Source: Sperchopsis tessellata
Lineage: Eukaryota > Arthropoda > Insecta > Coleoptera > Hydrophilidae
Length of the DNA stretch: 30,565 nt
NCBI GenBank assembly: GCA_033557685.1
Contig: JAWQRN010000375.1
Coordinates: 1 to 30,565 of the forward strand
Reading direction: 5' to 3'
Position 1 is the first letter of the stretch. Every line of letters begins with the position of its first letter. A program made the translations under genes and the position numbers. The notes under the pieces are model-generated. The model saw only the letters and a list, made by a program, of their open reading frames with translations. It was not told the DNA's origin and ran no database searches. Below are positions 9,524-19,965 of the stretch, in pieces.

Positions 9524-10492
9524 CTCTTCAGCAACAGAGCTCCAGCTTTGCGCAAGCCAAACGAATATAGAAGACAGTACAGTTGGCCAGTAAATTGCAT
9601 TAATAATAACACCAATCGCATTTTCTCCAAATAAAGCATCATTTATAGAGAAAAAATTATATTGAAATACGCAAAAGAGCATTATAAAGAATGTATATGT
9701 TAAAAATAATGTATGTTGATTAAAAATTTTATTTGTCGTTAAAGCCAATTTGCAAAGGATACTGTGTAAATATATGAGTTCCGTAATATTACAGTTTAAA
9801 CTTATATGATGCTTGTTTTCTATAGACAATCTGTTCTTGTCAGTACATTTTCTGATCTTATTTGTAACGATAACAGGTCTTTCAATAAATGCGGTTATTA
9901 TAATTTGTTTATTTATGCATTTAAAACATTGTCGAATTTGGTCTATAATTTCAGAAACTAGTAATTGCCCGAAGAGTGGTATGTAAAGTAAATTTGAGTA
10001 TACCATGTGACTCTTAATATCATAGTGTTCTGTGGAGAAAATATATATTGCAAATTGTGCAATGCAGTTTCCCAAACAAACAAACGCAACGGCAAATAGC
10101 GTATATCTACTTTTGTTGCAACTAACTTGACACATTGCTTCATGGGAATTAATTTTCAGAATATCCAAGATCAATTTTTTAACGCAGTCTTTCGTCGTTT
10201 TTGAGAAGTTGTGGCTAACCATTATTATAAAGTTTAGCGTAGCAATTGACAGGAATATCGGTTCTTCCACCATTTCGGGAAATTTTGTATTTGGCGTGTT
10301 GTAATATTCAAAATGCCTCAAAGCAAATGCCAGACAACTGATATAATATGCGCAAAACGGCATGCTCCATAGGTGGCAACATACTATTTCTAGAAAACTT
10401 TCATTATGGACTTTTAAATGGATTGGAGGAATACATACAAATTTTACCAAGAAAATTGCTCTTTTAATTTTTTTCAAAAAAATTACATCCAT
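9524..10492 (-). CDS. Gustatory receptor-like 7-TM chemoreceptor, long first exon (Gr copy 2)
   Basis: An open exon of 323 codons, exactly the length of Gr copy 1 and collinear with it, runs from ATG at 10492 to the donor GTATGT at 9523-9518 after 'QSWSSVAEE'. Differences from copy 1 are scattered substitutions, many in predicted loops ('FEYYNTPNTKFPEMV' at about 61-75) while the hydrophobic segments are kept. It keeps 'YIPLFGQLLVSEIIDQIRQC' and 'LCKLALTTNKIFNQHTLFL'. The absence of stops or frameshifts suggests constraint, or a recent duplication. It is expected to be a sensory-neuron plasma-membrane receptor channel with an intracellular N-terminus. The C-terminal exon (TM7) was not located at lower coordinates. 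The ligand cannot be inferred. Confidence 0.8.
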
Positions 10493-11257
10493 CCTAATCG
10501 TGGTCGTTTATAGTAATTTTAAGAAGTGTTTGATGTATATATTAGGAGTTACATTGTAATGTAGTATTCACCTATTATAATTGTTTTGCCATTAGTTAAA
10601 TTAAGTAAATATATCTCACTTTGTTATACTTTGATACTCAATTACCGTTTCTAATATTTTACCTATTATTCTAAGGTATTGAATTGATTGGTTAGCAATG
10701 TAGTTATTACATTTTCAGAGGCTTTATCTATTCAACCCAGCATTGAGTATAGATCAGTTCACGTCAAGCCTTGTCAGGAAAGCAAAAAATAAAAGGAGCA
10801 TATTTTATGTCAAAAACTATGCATAAATAAAACGTTTTATAAAGATGTGTACGACAATCCTTCTTTGGAGAATTACAGGCAGTTGAAGATGTACTCCAAA
10901 ATGCAACTTTTCAGCAATAACTGTTTAACGCATTAAACTGCGTCCATCAAATTTAGTATTCAGTATACATTTCAGATCTTTTTACACGTTCCTAAATAGG
11001 CACATAACAATAAAATCTTAAAGCTGGATTTAAAGTGATACTTTTTGTCTAATTTTTCTTTTGAGTAAAAATACAATAAGTTGGACAGACATGAAATATT
11101 ACTATACAATAATTAAAAGTAGAATTAATAGTTGCATAATATTGTTAATCTCAATTTTATTTATGTATAATTTATTTATTAAAAAAATTAAATAATTAAG
11201 GAGAATATTTTTTAAATTTTTTATAATGTAATCTTTTCAATGATGATATTTCAAATA

Positions 11258-11261
<4 letters not shown>

Positions 11262-11300
<39 letters not shown>
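11262..11300. repeat. (TA)n microsatellite
   Basis: An uninterrupted TA dinucleotide run of about 39 bp inside duplication unit 2. It is absent at the matching place of unit 1. Confidence 0.97.
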
Positions 11301-11305
<5 letters not shown>

Positions 11306-11384
11306 TTATCTTCAAATAACTGTAAACTCTATAGTGAAGCGCTTTAGAAAACATGTTAGTAGAACAGTTTAGACGGATTTAATC

Positions 11385-11472
11385 GTTTAAGCAATTTATA
11401 TCAGCATCTCTAACATAATTGGTGAAATATAATAACATTTTTCTAATAGTATTAGGCGATTTTGGCACATTT
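11385..11472 (-). pseudogene. hAT transposase N-terminal fragment, second copy
   Basis: The minus strand encodes 'PKSPNTIRKMLLYFTNYVRD' and a few more residues, matching 'SKSPNTTRKMLLDFTNHVKD' at 8219-8150. Only about 30 codons remain. It is followed, as in copy 1, by the R2 LTR-like repeat on its upstream side. Confidence 0.7.
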
Positions 11473-11483
11473 GTAAGCCACCA

Positions 11484-11772
11484 GCGCGTGAGCGTCCAGA
11501 ATATTCTAACACTCACTCGGCCACAGCAGTTGTTGCGAAGCGATCGGCTCACTTGACTGCTCCAGCAAAGTCCAGAAGTCGAGAATGCTCGCCCGCATAT
11601 CAAGAGGAGAACCTGGCCAGTGAAGGGGAGTTCGAATTCGATTAGATACGAAGTCAGTGTGATGCTTTTAACAGAGAATACAATCACTAGAATGCAGTTT
11701 AGCAATGCACTTTAACATAAATATATTTTTAAACTTATTAAACTGTTATTTGTGAACCCGTAAAACATTACA
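11484..11772 (+). repeat. LTR-like repeat R2, copy 2
   Basis: This is a second copy of the repeat at 8310-8625. It begins 'GAGCGTCCAGAATATTCTAA' and ends near 'GTGAACCCGTAAAACATTA'. Its junction with the hAT fragment is shorter than in copy 1, which has about 85 extra bases (8225-8309). No internal LTR-retrotransposon genes are present. The 108-codon minus-strand ORF spanning it is a chance read-through. Confidence 0.55.
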
Positions 11773-12039
11773 GTATACTAAAAAAAGCTATATCTGTAGT
11801 TTTCAAAAGTGAAAACAAATATTTGATAATAAGTATACAAAAATTCTCTTAATAATGTATTATATCAATTTGTGATGGTGTAAGAGGAGCTCTTCGTTCG
11901 CTTTGACTTCTTACAATTTGCCGTCTAACGAATTTAAAATTCTAGATATAACCAGAGGTGTTCACATTACTCGAACTACGTCAACAATTTTCACCGTATG
12001 CATATATTCTTTTGACTTTTTGTATTCAAAAAATTGTTT

Positions 12040-14420
12040 AAATATTTATTATTATTATGGCAAGTATTTGCAGGTACTTCCGCTTCTCGCATCCTAAAGT
12101 CATTTATTCTTATCCTACCAATTATTTTCTCGTAAGCCTCTCTTTTCCATTTCACTTTTTATGTTGTTTATCCATTTCTTCCGAGGTCTCCCTCGTTTAT
12201 TTCTTTGTGCTGGAGTCTAATTCCATACCTTTATTGGTATTCCTTCTTCCCTCATTCTACGCAGATGTCCGTGCCATCTTAATTACTTTTTATTTATACC
12301 ATCCATAATAGTGTCTTTCATTGCCATTTTATCTCTGATGTTTTCATTTCTAATGTGATCATACAAGGTTAGACCACACCATCTTCTCCAATATGTCATT
12401 TCATCTGAGAGTAATTTTTGATTAATATTTTTGTCGATAACGAATATCTCCGACCCATATGTCATAACTGGTTCTATTATTGTTTTAAATATATTTATTT
12501 TTGTCTCTCTGGTTAGGTTATTATTCCACAAGATTGGATATAGTGTTTTTGTCATATTCTTTCCTCTGCCTATTTTCTTCATTATGTCCTTGTCGTCTCT
12601 TCCATCTTCACATATTGTGACTCCCAGATATTCATACTGACTAACGTTTTTTATTATTCCGCTGTCTAGCTCTATATCCTGTCCTTTTCCTCCTATGACC
12701 ATATACTGCGTCTTCTCTGTTTTTACCTCCAAGCCCCACTTATTGTATTCCTCTATCAGCTTATTTAGAATGTATGTGATATCCTGTTGATCTTCTGCAA
12801 TAACTACTTGATCATCTGCAAAAATGATTGTGTATATTGGGCTCTCACCCAGCCATTTTCTAATCCAATGTTTTAAGGCCACACACAGGTAATTTTTAAA
12901 AAGGGTATGGGAGAGGCAGCAATCCTGTTTTACTTCTTTCGAAGGCGAAAATGGTGAAGAGACTTGGTTTCCAACTTTTACGACAGTATAGTTTTCTCTG
13001 TACAGTGCTTTTACTGCGTTTATGTACGTTTTATTTATGCCCGCTTGTTATAGGGTACTCCATAGCATTTGAAGGGGAACGGAATTAAATGCTTTCCTTA
13101 GATCTATAAACGTAACATGAGTTCTCTTCCTTTGCTCTGATACTTCTCCGCTAAGTACTTTAACGTATCTAAATTATCTGTGCAAGACCTTCCCGGTCTA
13201 AAGCCGCTTTGTTCTTCTATTTCCTTAGCATATTTCTCTATTCTGGCTTTAAGGACTCTTCCATATAATCTTCCTATAGACGACGTTACACTTATTCCTC
13301 TATAGTTCCCGCAATCATTTCTACTTCTTTTTTTGTAAATCGAGCTTATATGGGAAATTTCCAATCTGCTGGTATGTTTTCTCCCCTTAGACATTTATTA
13401 AATATATTGCAGAATGTTTCTAGAGTTTTGTTTGTGGCATGTTTCAGTAACTCGATAGGCAGATCACCTGGTCCTGGTGCTTTATTATTTTGCATTCTAT
13501 GTAGAGCTTCATTTAAGTTTTCTACCGTAAACTGCTCTTGTTTATTTTTCTCTTCTATATCTGCATCTAATTGTGTGTCAAAATATTCTATTCGCTTTTC
13601 TATCAGTAGGCCACTATAGTAGTCTTTCCATGCCTCCATTCTTATTGGATTATTTTTTTGGCTTCATTTTAATTTGTCCTTAGGCTATTTACAGTTTTCC
13701 GGGCTTCTCTGGACCTAGATCCTTCTATCATTGAGTTTCTTTGTGCGCATTTACTGTCCTATGCAGCATTTTTCATATTTTCTATTTTTTTGTAATTATA
13801 TGTCTATATCGGCCATATTGTTTGTTATCTTCTTTATCCTTTGTGGTTAGATACTTAAAATATAACCTTTTATTTTCTTATACGATTTCGGTTAGTTCCT
13901 CTATCCATCAGAAGTTTTTTGGTCTTTTTTCTCTAGTTCCAAGAGCCTCTGTTGCTACTTTATGTACTTTTTCTTTTAGTTCTGCATTCATATATTCTGG
14001 CGTGCCCGTTATTTCTTCTTCTGATTGTTGTGCTAGTCTTATTTTGCAGAGGAAGTTAGTGGATTAATTGTTTAAGCTATCTAGATTGTAGACTTTAGCT
14101 CCCACAGTCTTTCCCTCTTGTTTGTCCTTTACTGCTTGTTTGTTATGTTTTATTTCTATAAGTGATTTAACTAGCAAATGATCTGATCCACATTCCGCTC
14201 CTCCCCACACTTTCAAGTCAAATTATCTTATATATGAGTCTTGCTTTATTACAACATAATCCAATATAGATCTCAAATTGTTTGTTTTTTGGATCCATGT
14301 ATATTTATTGATATTCATATGCTGGAAGAATCCATTTAAGATTTTTAATGAATGTTGTTCACATAGTTCTAGCCATCTTATTCCATTCTCGTTGACTACA
14401 TCCCCACTTTAATATTTATT
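12040..14420 (-). mobile_element. Non-LTR retrotransposon A, 5'-truncated
   Basis: Read on the minus strand, the element starts inside its endonuclease domain near 14400 and runs through the reverse transcriptase and C-terminal region. It ends in a short (AAT)n-like tail at 12060-12040, as many RTE-type elements do. The start of the endonuclease is missing, as expected from incomplete target-primed reverse transcription. Confidence 0.8.
12283..14400 (-). pseudogene. Endonuclease/reverse transcriptase polyprotein of non-LTR element A
   Basis: Endonuclease remnants include 'NKYTWIQKTNN' and 'LRSILDYVV' (about 14310-14260) and a 'GSDHLLVKSLI' block with the SDH catalytic motif (about 14190-14160). 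The RT contains 'MQNNKAPGPGDLPIELLKHA' (about 13505-13440), 'YRGISVTSSIGRLYGRVLKA' (13310-13250) and 'EQSGFRPGRSCTDNL' (13220-13175). After a frameshift comes 'FIDLRKAFNSVPL' (13120-13080). The FADD box at 12822-12811 is followed by 'VVIAEDQQDITYILNKL'. The C-terminal part (12882-12283, 199 codons open) includes 'QYEYLGVTI' and 'YGSEIF', and the thumb region. Several frameshifts and stops disable it. It belongs with RTE-like elements by block order; clade assignment needs a tree. Confidence 0.85.
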
Positions 14421-14639
14421 CTATTTATTATTTTATTATTCATATTAATACAAGCGGCTATTACCAGTACTATTACTACAATTACTTTTAGTCTGTAATG
14501 TTACTTTAAGATTATTTAAACGGTTTTATAATTTATATATTATTTGTTATTATTTACTTTGTATCTGATATGTATCTTGTTGTGTAATATTATAATCAGA
14601 GATAATATCATTTTTTGTTGATAGTTGGCACAACTGTAA
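14421..14639. other. AT-rich spacer without a gene
   Basis: This stretch, between non-LTR element A and the hammerhead-like repeat, shows no ORF or repeat structure. Confidence 0.5.
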
Positions 14640-14699
14640 TAATTTGAAATACGTACAAATGTGAATTGACCAGAAAGGACACCAACTGTCTATAAATTA

Positions 14700-14764
14700 T
14701 TAACTTGTAATTTAGTCGATCGGTTTCGAGGCATCACGCCTTATCTTCAGGACAAACTAGTTAA
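14700..14764 (-). ncRNA. Hammerhead-like motif, CUGAAGA variant
   Basis: On the minus strand, GTC precedes CTGAAGA (14750-14744). Next come a U-spaced stem II AGGC..GCCT with a GTGAT loop, GAAAC (14727-14723), a 2-nt loop, ATC (14720-14718) and GAC (14717-14715). Stem I pairs TTTGTC with GACTAA (one T.T mismatch), and an outer helix pairs TTAACT (14764-14759) with AGTTAA (14705-14700). CUGAAGA is allowed because position 7 is variable. Departures are one extra base before stem II and ATC where GTC is expected, which weakens the already tiny stem III. This looks like a slightly decayed type I ribozyme from a Penelope-type repeat. Confidence 0.45.
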
Positions 14765-14792
14765 TAAAGACAATAAAACAAAGGACACATGA

Positions 14793-14858
14793 GAAAATGT
14801 CTTGAGCCGAAATGTATGCTGTATACATCTATTTCAGCATGCATTTCGAGACATTTTT
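14793..14858. repeat. Short inverted repeat (hairpin)
   Basis: GAAAATGTCT..CGAAATGTATGCTG (14793-14821) faces CAGCATGCATTTCGAGACATTTTTC (14835-about 14859), with a 13-bp spacer. The left arm has a 4-base insertion. It sits beside the hammerhead-like motif and may be part of the same repeat. Confidence 0.7.
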
Positions 14859-15094
14859 CACCCTTGTTTCTGTAATATGGAACACATCTACACCTCCGCA
14901 ACATATTCGTGAATCATTTGAATCACTCCACTTATGAACTCCGAACATGTACTGCGCCATAAGCGTTGTTTTGTATATATGCTTAGAGTCTAGGTTTGGT
15001 TGACTACGAGAGGTAAGTATCAATATCCGAGTTGCATCAGACGAAATTGATACGTAAAATTTGCAATTTTTTTAGGAAATAAGCTAACAAGATA

Positions 15095-17388
15095 TACTTT
15101 ACCTAAGTATTCCGTCCGTGTCCACTGTTGGACGTCGGCCTCCTCTAAATTTCTCCATTCTTTCCGATCCTATGCTTTTCTGATCGAGTCTTCTGCACTT
15201 GGTCGGTGGTCTTCCCCTACTTCGTTTGTCTTCTCTTGATCTCCATTCAAGCAGTCTTTTCGTCCATCTGTCATCTGTTGTTCTTGCCAGATGGCTCACC
15301 AATCTCCACTTCAACTTCGCCACGCGTTCGATTATATCCTTCACCTGGATTCTTTATCGAATGGTGGTGTTGTTTATTCGGCCGCGTTTGGTTATGCCAA
15401 GCATGGCTCTTTCCATCGCTCTTTGTGCTATCCTCAGCTTATTTGCAGAACGTTTGGTTAGGGCCAGTGTTTCTGCCCCGTATGTAATGACTGGTATAAC
15501 ACATTGTTCATACACTTTTCTCTTTAAGCTCAATGGTATTTCGCTTCTTAAGGTACTGCGCAATTTCCCGAAGACTGCCCATTCTTAGGCCTATTCGACG
15601 GTTTACCTCGCATGTCTGGTTGTCCCTTCCGATTTTAATTTCGTGACCCAGATATCTGTACTCGTGGGTTTGTTAGATTCCTTCGTTGTCCACTACGATG
15701 TTTCTTCATAGAACTAGATTTGTCATCAGTTTGGTCTTTTTTATGTTCATCCTGAGACCCACTCTTTCTTACGCTGTCCCTTAGTTCGAGTAGCATTTGT
15801 CAATATTGCACCATCTATAATGCCTTTTTCCTCCCAAAGCAGCGGTTTAAAAGCTTATTCAAGGACATCAGTGAACAACTTGGGTGAGATTGTGTCTACT
15901 TGCCTGATGCCTCTTCCGATTCTAAATTTGTTTGTTGTTTCGTGAAGTTTCACGCTTGCCGTTGTGTTCTTCTATATATGCTGTATTAGTTTTGAGTACC
16001 TATGGTGAATTCTGCTTTGACCCATGGCTGCCAGTATTGCGGGTAATTAAACGATATAGAAAGTTTTGTGGAAGTCAATGAAAACGAGAACCGATGGTCT
16101 ATTGTACTCCACCGACTTTTCCACAAGATCTTTCACTACTTGAAGGTGGTCATTTGTGCCATACCCACATCTAAAGCCCGCCTGCTCCCTTGGTTAGTAG
16201 ATGTCGAATTTTGTTTCCAGACGCTTAGTTATTATCTTAGTAAAAAGTTTGTAGATATGGGAGAGAAGGCTATTTGGCCTATAATTTTCTAAATCCGTGG
16301 TATCTCCTTTCTTGTCAAGCAGAACTGTAGTGGCATTATTCCATTTGATTGGGGTAGTACAGTCGTGGAGGCATTTGTTGAATATATTGTTTTTAGTAGT
16401 TTATCTCCACCCATCTTTATAGCCTATATCATCACCTCGTCCTCTCCTGGGGACTTATTCTTTATTTCTCGGAGAGAGTTTTCAACTTCTTCGATTGTTG
16501 TGTCTGGCTTATCTTCAGATCCTTGATTTTGGACATTTTTCCAGCTCTGGTGGTCCGTAAGTCCAGCATTATATTGGCTCCTATACAATTCTTCCCTGTT
16601 TATTGTTGTTACTCCGTCCTTATCTCTAAGCTTTTCCATTAGAGATTTTCTTTCTTAATACTTTCATATTTGTGTTTTCTTCTATAGTACGTTTTATATT
16701 CTTGGTGATGTATTTCCTCACGTCTCTCCTTATTTCGCGTGATATTAGTTTGTTCAAATGCCTTAGTTCTTCAGAGTTTTCTATATCTCTCCCTCGTAGT
16801 TCTCTTCTTAGGGCCATTCTTTGCTTCGTGTCATCGATAATTTTGTCTTGTTTCGTATTAGTTTTTCTGCAGTGTTGTTGTTCTGTATCTTTGATTACCC
16901 TTACCACGGTATCATTAATTTCTTCCACGCGCATGTTGCTTAATAGTGTCGAAAGCTTCCGATATTGATTTTTGGTATTTTTCAATATTTTCTGGGGGTT
17001 CCATTTGGCGGGTTTAGTATTATTGATCAATTTGGTTCTTTCTTTTGCCAGGTTTAACTTAATTGTAGCGTTTACCATTCTGTGGTCACTTGCCGTGGAA
17101 AAAGCATTCAACACATTGACTTCGGTCACCACACCCTTCCTATCCGTTATTATAAAGTCTTTCTCGTTCTTTATTCTTCCATTTGGACTAATCCATGTCC
17201 ATCGTCTATGCTGTTTTTTGTTAAAGAACCTGTTCATCAAGTACATATTGTGTTGTTGGAGGAAGTTTATCAGCATGTCGCCTCTCTCATTTCTTTCGCC
17301 CAGACCGAACGTGCCTAACGCCGTTTCTAACAAGTCTTGTTGTGTGCCGAATTTAGCATTGAAATCGCCCATAAGAAGGGTATAGTAT
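15095..17388 (-). mobile_element. RTE-like non-LTR retrotransposon B, 5'-truncated
   Basis: Minus-strand element beginning inside the endonuclease domain at about 17388 and ending after the C-terminal zinc-ribbon-like tail at about 15095. It differs in sequence from element A, so it is a separate family. It has the same orientation as A, and about 235 bp of hammerhead-like repeat lie between the two. Confidence 0.82.
15099..17372 (-). pseudogene. Endonuclease/reverse transcriptase polyprotein of non-LTR element B
   Basis: The endonuclease part is open for 248 codons (17372-16626). It contains 'MGDFNAKFG', 'NERGDMLINFLQQHNMYL', 'RRWTWISPNGRI', 'KDFIITDR' and 'ASDHRMVNATIKL', that is, the second half of an APE-type nuclease with its SDH motif. 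A frameshift at about 16635 leads to 'REIKNKSPGEDE' and then to RT blocks 'EQAGFRCGYGTNDHLQVV' (about 16190-16135) and 'VLVFIDFHKTFY' (16090-16060). The segment that should hold the catalytic FADD is missing: 'IIDGAI' near 15815 jumps to 'MLLELRDSV', an internal deletion. The C-terminus continues as 'THEYRYLGHEI', 'AQRAMERAMLGI', 'RRWVDTDGILR'-like text to 15099. Dead. Confidence 0.87.
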
Positions 17389-17399
17389 TAAAAATATGT

Positions 17400-17850
17400 T
17401 ATTATCAAAAAGTTGTAGGGAGAAAAATAAATAATAATCGTTTTATTAAATAAAATATAATTTGTTGTTTTAAGGAATATTTTGTTGTTGATTTGTTTTG
17501 TGTATTATTTGAAAAAGTGATACATAACCTATACTAAATTAAGTTTTAGAGTTTGCAATGATTGTAGTGTAATCATTTCCTATTTTTCTGTGTATCTTGT
17601 TTCTAATTTAAATTATTTGAAATACTTATGCTATACTAATATGCAACATTTGCCTTTTTAATATTTTACGTTTAGTTTCTCTTTTGTCAAAAGTTTTAAT
17701 GTTTTCATAGTCTACGTTGTGTTTAATTTTATGAATGTTATGCTAGTGCTGTGCTATGTGATTGTATGCTATTATCTGATTTATGGCCTTTAATTCTAAT
17801 TTTTAGTAGTATAATTTATTATATACCGTATATTTTTTTAGTTGATATAC
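17400..17850. other. AT-rich region without a gene
   Basis: T-rich sequence upstream of the truncated 5' end of element B. No ORF or recognisable motif. Confidence 0.55.
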
Positions 17851-17854
17851 ATTT

Positions 17855-17905
17855 GTACTTGAAAAGGGCTATACGTTAAGTAAGCCGAAACGTAGTCATT
17901 ATTTG
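17855..17905 (+). repeat. Hammerhead-like relic (CTTGAAAA..GCCGAAACGTAGTC)
   Basis: CTTGAAAA is followed by GGCT..AGCC (4-bp stem), GAAAC, GTA and GTC. The order and spacing mimic the ribozyme-like motif at 14700-14764, but the CUGANGA box is damaged and no stem I is visible. Treat it as a degenerate relative rather than a functional ribozyme. Confidence 0.3.
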
Positions 17906-18065
17906 AAGTAAGAGCATTAAAGAAGCTGACGTATTGTCATAGTAGCAAATACATCACTACTATAAATATTCTTATTAAAAATGAAGGTAGGTGGCTTCAT
18001 TGCCAAATTACAAAGACAAAAAATAATGAAAAGAAAACAAAATGGAGTCAACACATGATCTGAAA

Positions 18066-18068
<3 letters not shown>

Positions 18069-18119
<51 letters not shown>
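18069..18119. repeat. (AT)n microsatellite
   Basis: About 25 uninterrupted AT units. The Tyr-Ile repeat in the overlapping minus-strand ORF is an artefact of this tract. Confidence 0.98.
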
Positions 18120-18124
<5 letters not shown>

Positions 18125-18675
18125 TGTGTATTTGCTGCCGAAGAATTGTAAACATTAACAATCTTATTAATAATGTTTTTAAACCTCGAACTAATGACCA
18201 ACATTTAAACTAGCTATTAGTAGGTTTAATTTCACGTGTCTATGTTTAGGTTATGTACTTTTTGACAAACATAAATATATATTCTAAGGAGTGTGTATAA
18301 ATATTTATTATTAATAACATAAGATAAATTTGTAATACAATAAAGAGGATGGTGGCAGACAAAATGGCAAAATTGGAAATAATTTAATTTCAGTTGGCAT
18401 ATAGTGAAAAGGGCAGTTCTCACTGCTACGAACGTAAGAGAAGGTAAACGATGTAGACTTTGTGCGTCGACTGAACGACCTACCCGTTGAAATTCCTGCG
18501 TTTGCGAATTGTATATGCGTTTACTTAAACCATGGTAATTCTATGAATAGACATCTTAAACTAAATTGCCAAGGTCACGGTTTAACTAGTCGCAATGTAG
18601 CAGTGATCATTCCATTATGAATATAACCGTAAATCTATAAGACTTTCACGAGTTTTACCTTTAGGAAAGTCGTTT
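18120..18675. other. No gene seen
   Basis: AT-rich sequence with a short GC-richer patch at about 18425-18500. No ORF, RNA gene or transposon motif was recognised. Confidence 0.5.
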
Positions 18676-19130
18676 CCGGGTGGGAATCGTGTAGAGCAAT
18701 TGTACCCACATACTACAGCTTATTCGCGACATATAAGTGTGTAGTACATTTTTAATTAAATATAAACAATATCTTACATATTTAAATATTAGCAGTTATT
18801 TACAGAAATATATGCTGATGTATTTAAAAATTAGAATTGCTTTGTAAATAAATAATGTTATCGTTTTAACAAGATTTTTAAGAAACATAAATTGCGGTTT
18901 AATTATAATTAATTCGGCCAAGCATCCAGCATACATTCGTAATATAAATTTCTTTTTGATTTGTACTTTTAATACCGAAATGAGTCGGCAAAAGTAAAAA
19001 TTCCATGATCAATTTTATAGAAACACGAGTTTTCATGTTGTGCAATAATGGTGGAGTAAATAGTGCATGTGGTCTTCGGCATTTTGAAGAACAGTGTTAC
19101 TTCGACGAATGAACTCAACATACTGTTTTT
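18676..19130. repeat. Scattered fragments related to repeat R3
   Basis: CCGGGTGGGAATCGTGTAGAG (18677-18697) resembles ACCGGGTGGAACCGCGTAGAG at the left end of R3 (29335). GTTACTTCGACGAATGA (19096-19112) resembles GTTACTTCAACGAATGG (29415). They are in the same orientation, as if an R3 left arm had been split by about 350 bp of insertion and decay. Similarity is short, so this is tentative. Confidence 0.35.
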
Positions 19131-19965
19131 GTACATATAATATATTGGCAGGGCGTCAGCGTGTATCATGGCAGCGAGTTTCTATTTAGATATTTGATTG
19201 TATGTGTGGGAAGAAAATAGCGGATCTTACAAGCTTTCCTATTTTTCTTTAATTAACTTATTTTTACTGAGTGAGTTTGAATTATTTATATATTATTTCA
19301 AATAACTATCATTCGGAAATGATTACCAGTCTCACTGTGAGCACCACGATCTGTGGTGAAACGACGAGTTGTTGAATTGTACCCACCACGCTTTTATTTT
19401 AACAATTATTGCAATAGGTATACTACCTTTTGTGGAATCTTTGTTTATTTTTATACTCTAATAATTAGCTTGCTTTACTAATTTCGACATTGAATCAGTT
19501 GTCCATAATCTCTCCTACTGATACATACATTACGAAACTGTAAGATAGATCTTTAAGATATTTCACATGTCTTTCTCTGTCCAGAACTCATACAATCCAT
19601 GTTTTCATTATTGCTACCAGTTACTTATTATATTTTATTCTTATAGTTTTCATCAATTATTACATAATTTGCTGTCTTTCTTAGTATTCCATTAACAACG
19701 TTCAGTATTATAATATAGTTTTAATTTGGTGCTTTAGCTCGATTTATAATAGTTTGGCCTAAGATAATAATAGTGTGACTCTAATTTTTAAAGTTATTAC
19801 GATTCCTCTGACTATAGCGAACAATATTTAAAAAAAAATAAACGAGACCTCCCATTTTAGATACTTTCAAATTTAATGTTGTACCATTCAAATTTTGAGT
19901 CGCACAATAAATTATTAAATATGTTTACCGTTTATTTAAGATTTACAAGAAAAAGAAAGACAGAC
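19131..19965. other. No gene seen; intron side of Gr copy 3
   Basis: AT-rich sequence 3' of the Gr pseudogene exon. The expected last receptor exon was not found. A small hairpin, ACCAC..GTGGT followed by GAAAC, lies at 19343-19362. Confidence 0.45.

Larger units (their letters stand above)
9426..11384. repeat. Tandem segmental duplication, unit 2
   Basis: This is the second copy of the block at 3190-5310, in the same orientation and offset by about 6.2 kb. The receptor exon and its splice donor are fully preserved. The distal end contains a (TA)n tract not seen in unit 1 and runs directly into a fragment of the hAT transposon. Confidence 0.85.

Noticed and set aside
11379..11705. 108-codon minus-strand ORF as a gene
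   Set aside because: It is a chance read-through from the LTR-like R2 repeat into a hAT fragment.
13350..14067. Plus-strand ORFs of about 90-108 codons over 13.3-14.1 kb
   Set aside because: They lie antisense to non-LTR element A, whose minus-strand motifs explain the open frames.
15199..17385. Plus-strand ORFs up to 137 codons over 15.2-17.4 kb
   Set aside because: Antisense shadows of non-LTR element B.
17917..18204. 95-codon ORF with a Tyr-Ile repeat
   Set aside because: The repeat is the translation of the (AT)n microsatellite.
19342..19370. CTGTGAG, hairpin ACCAC..GTGGT, then GAAACGAC: another possible hammerhead
   Set aside because: The CUGANGA box lacks a base, the triplet is GAC instead of GUH, and no stem I forms. 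Kept only as a hairpin.
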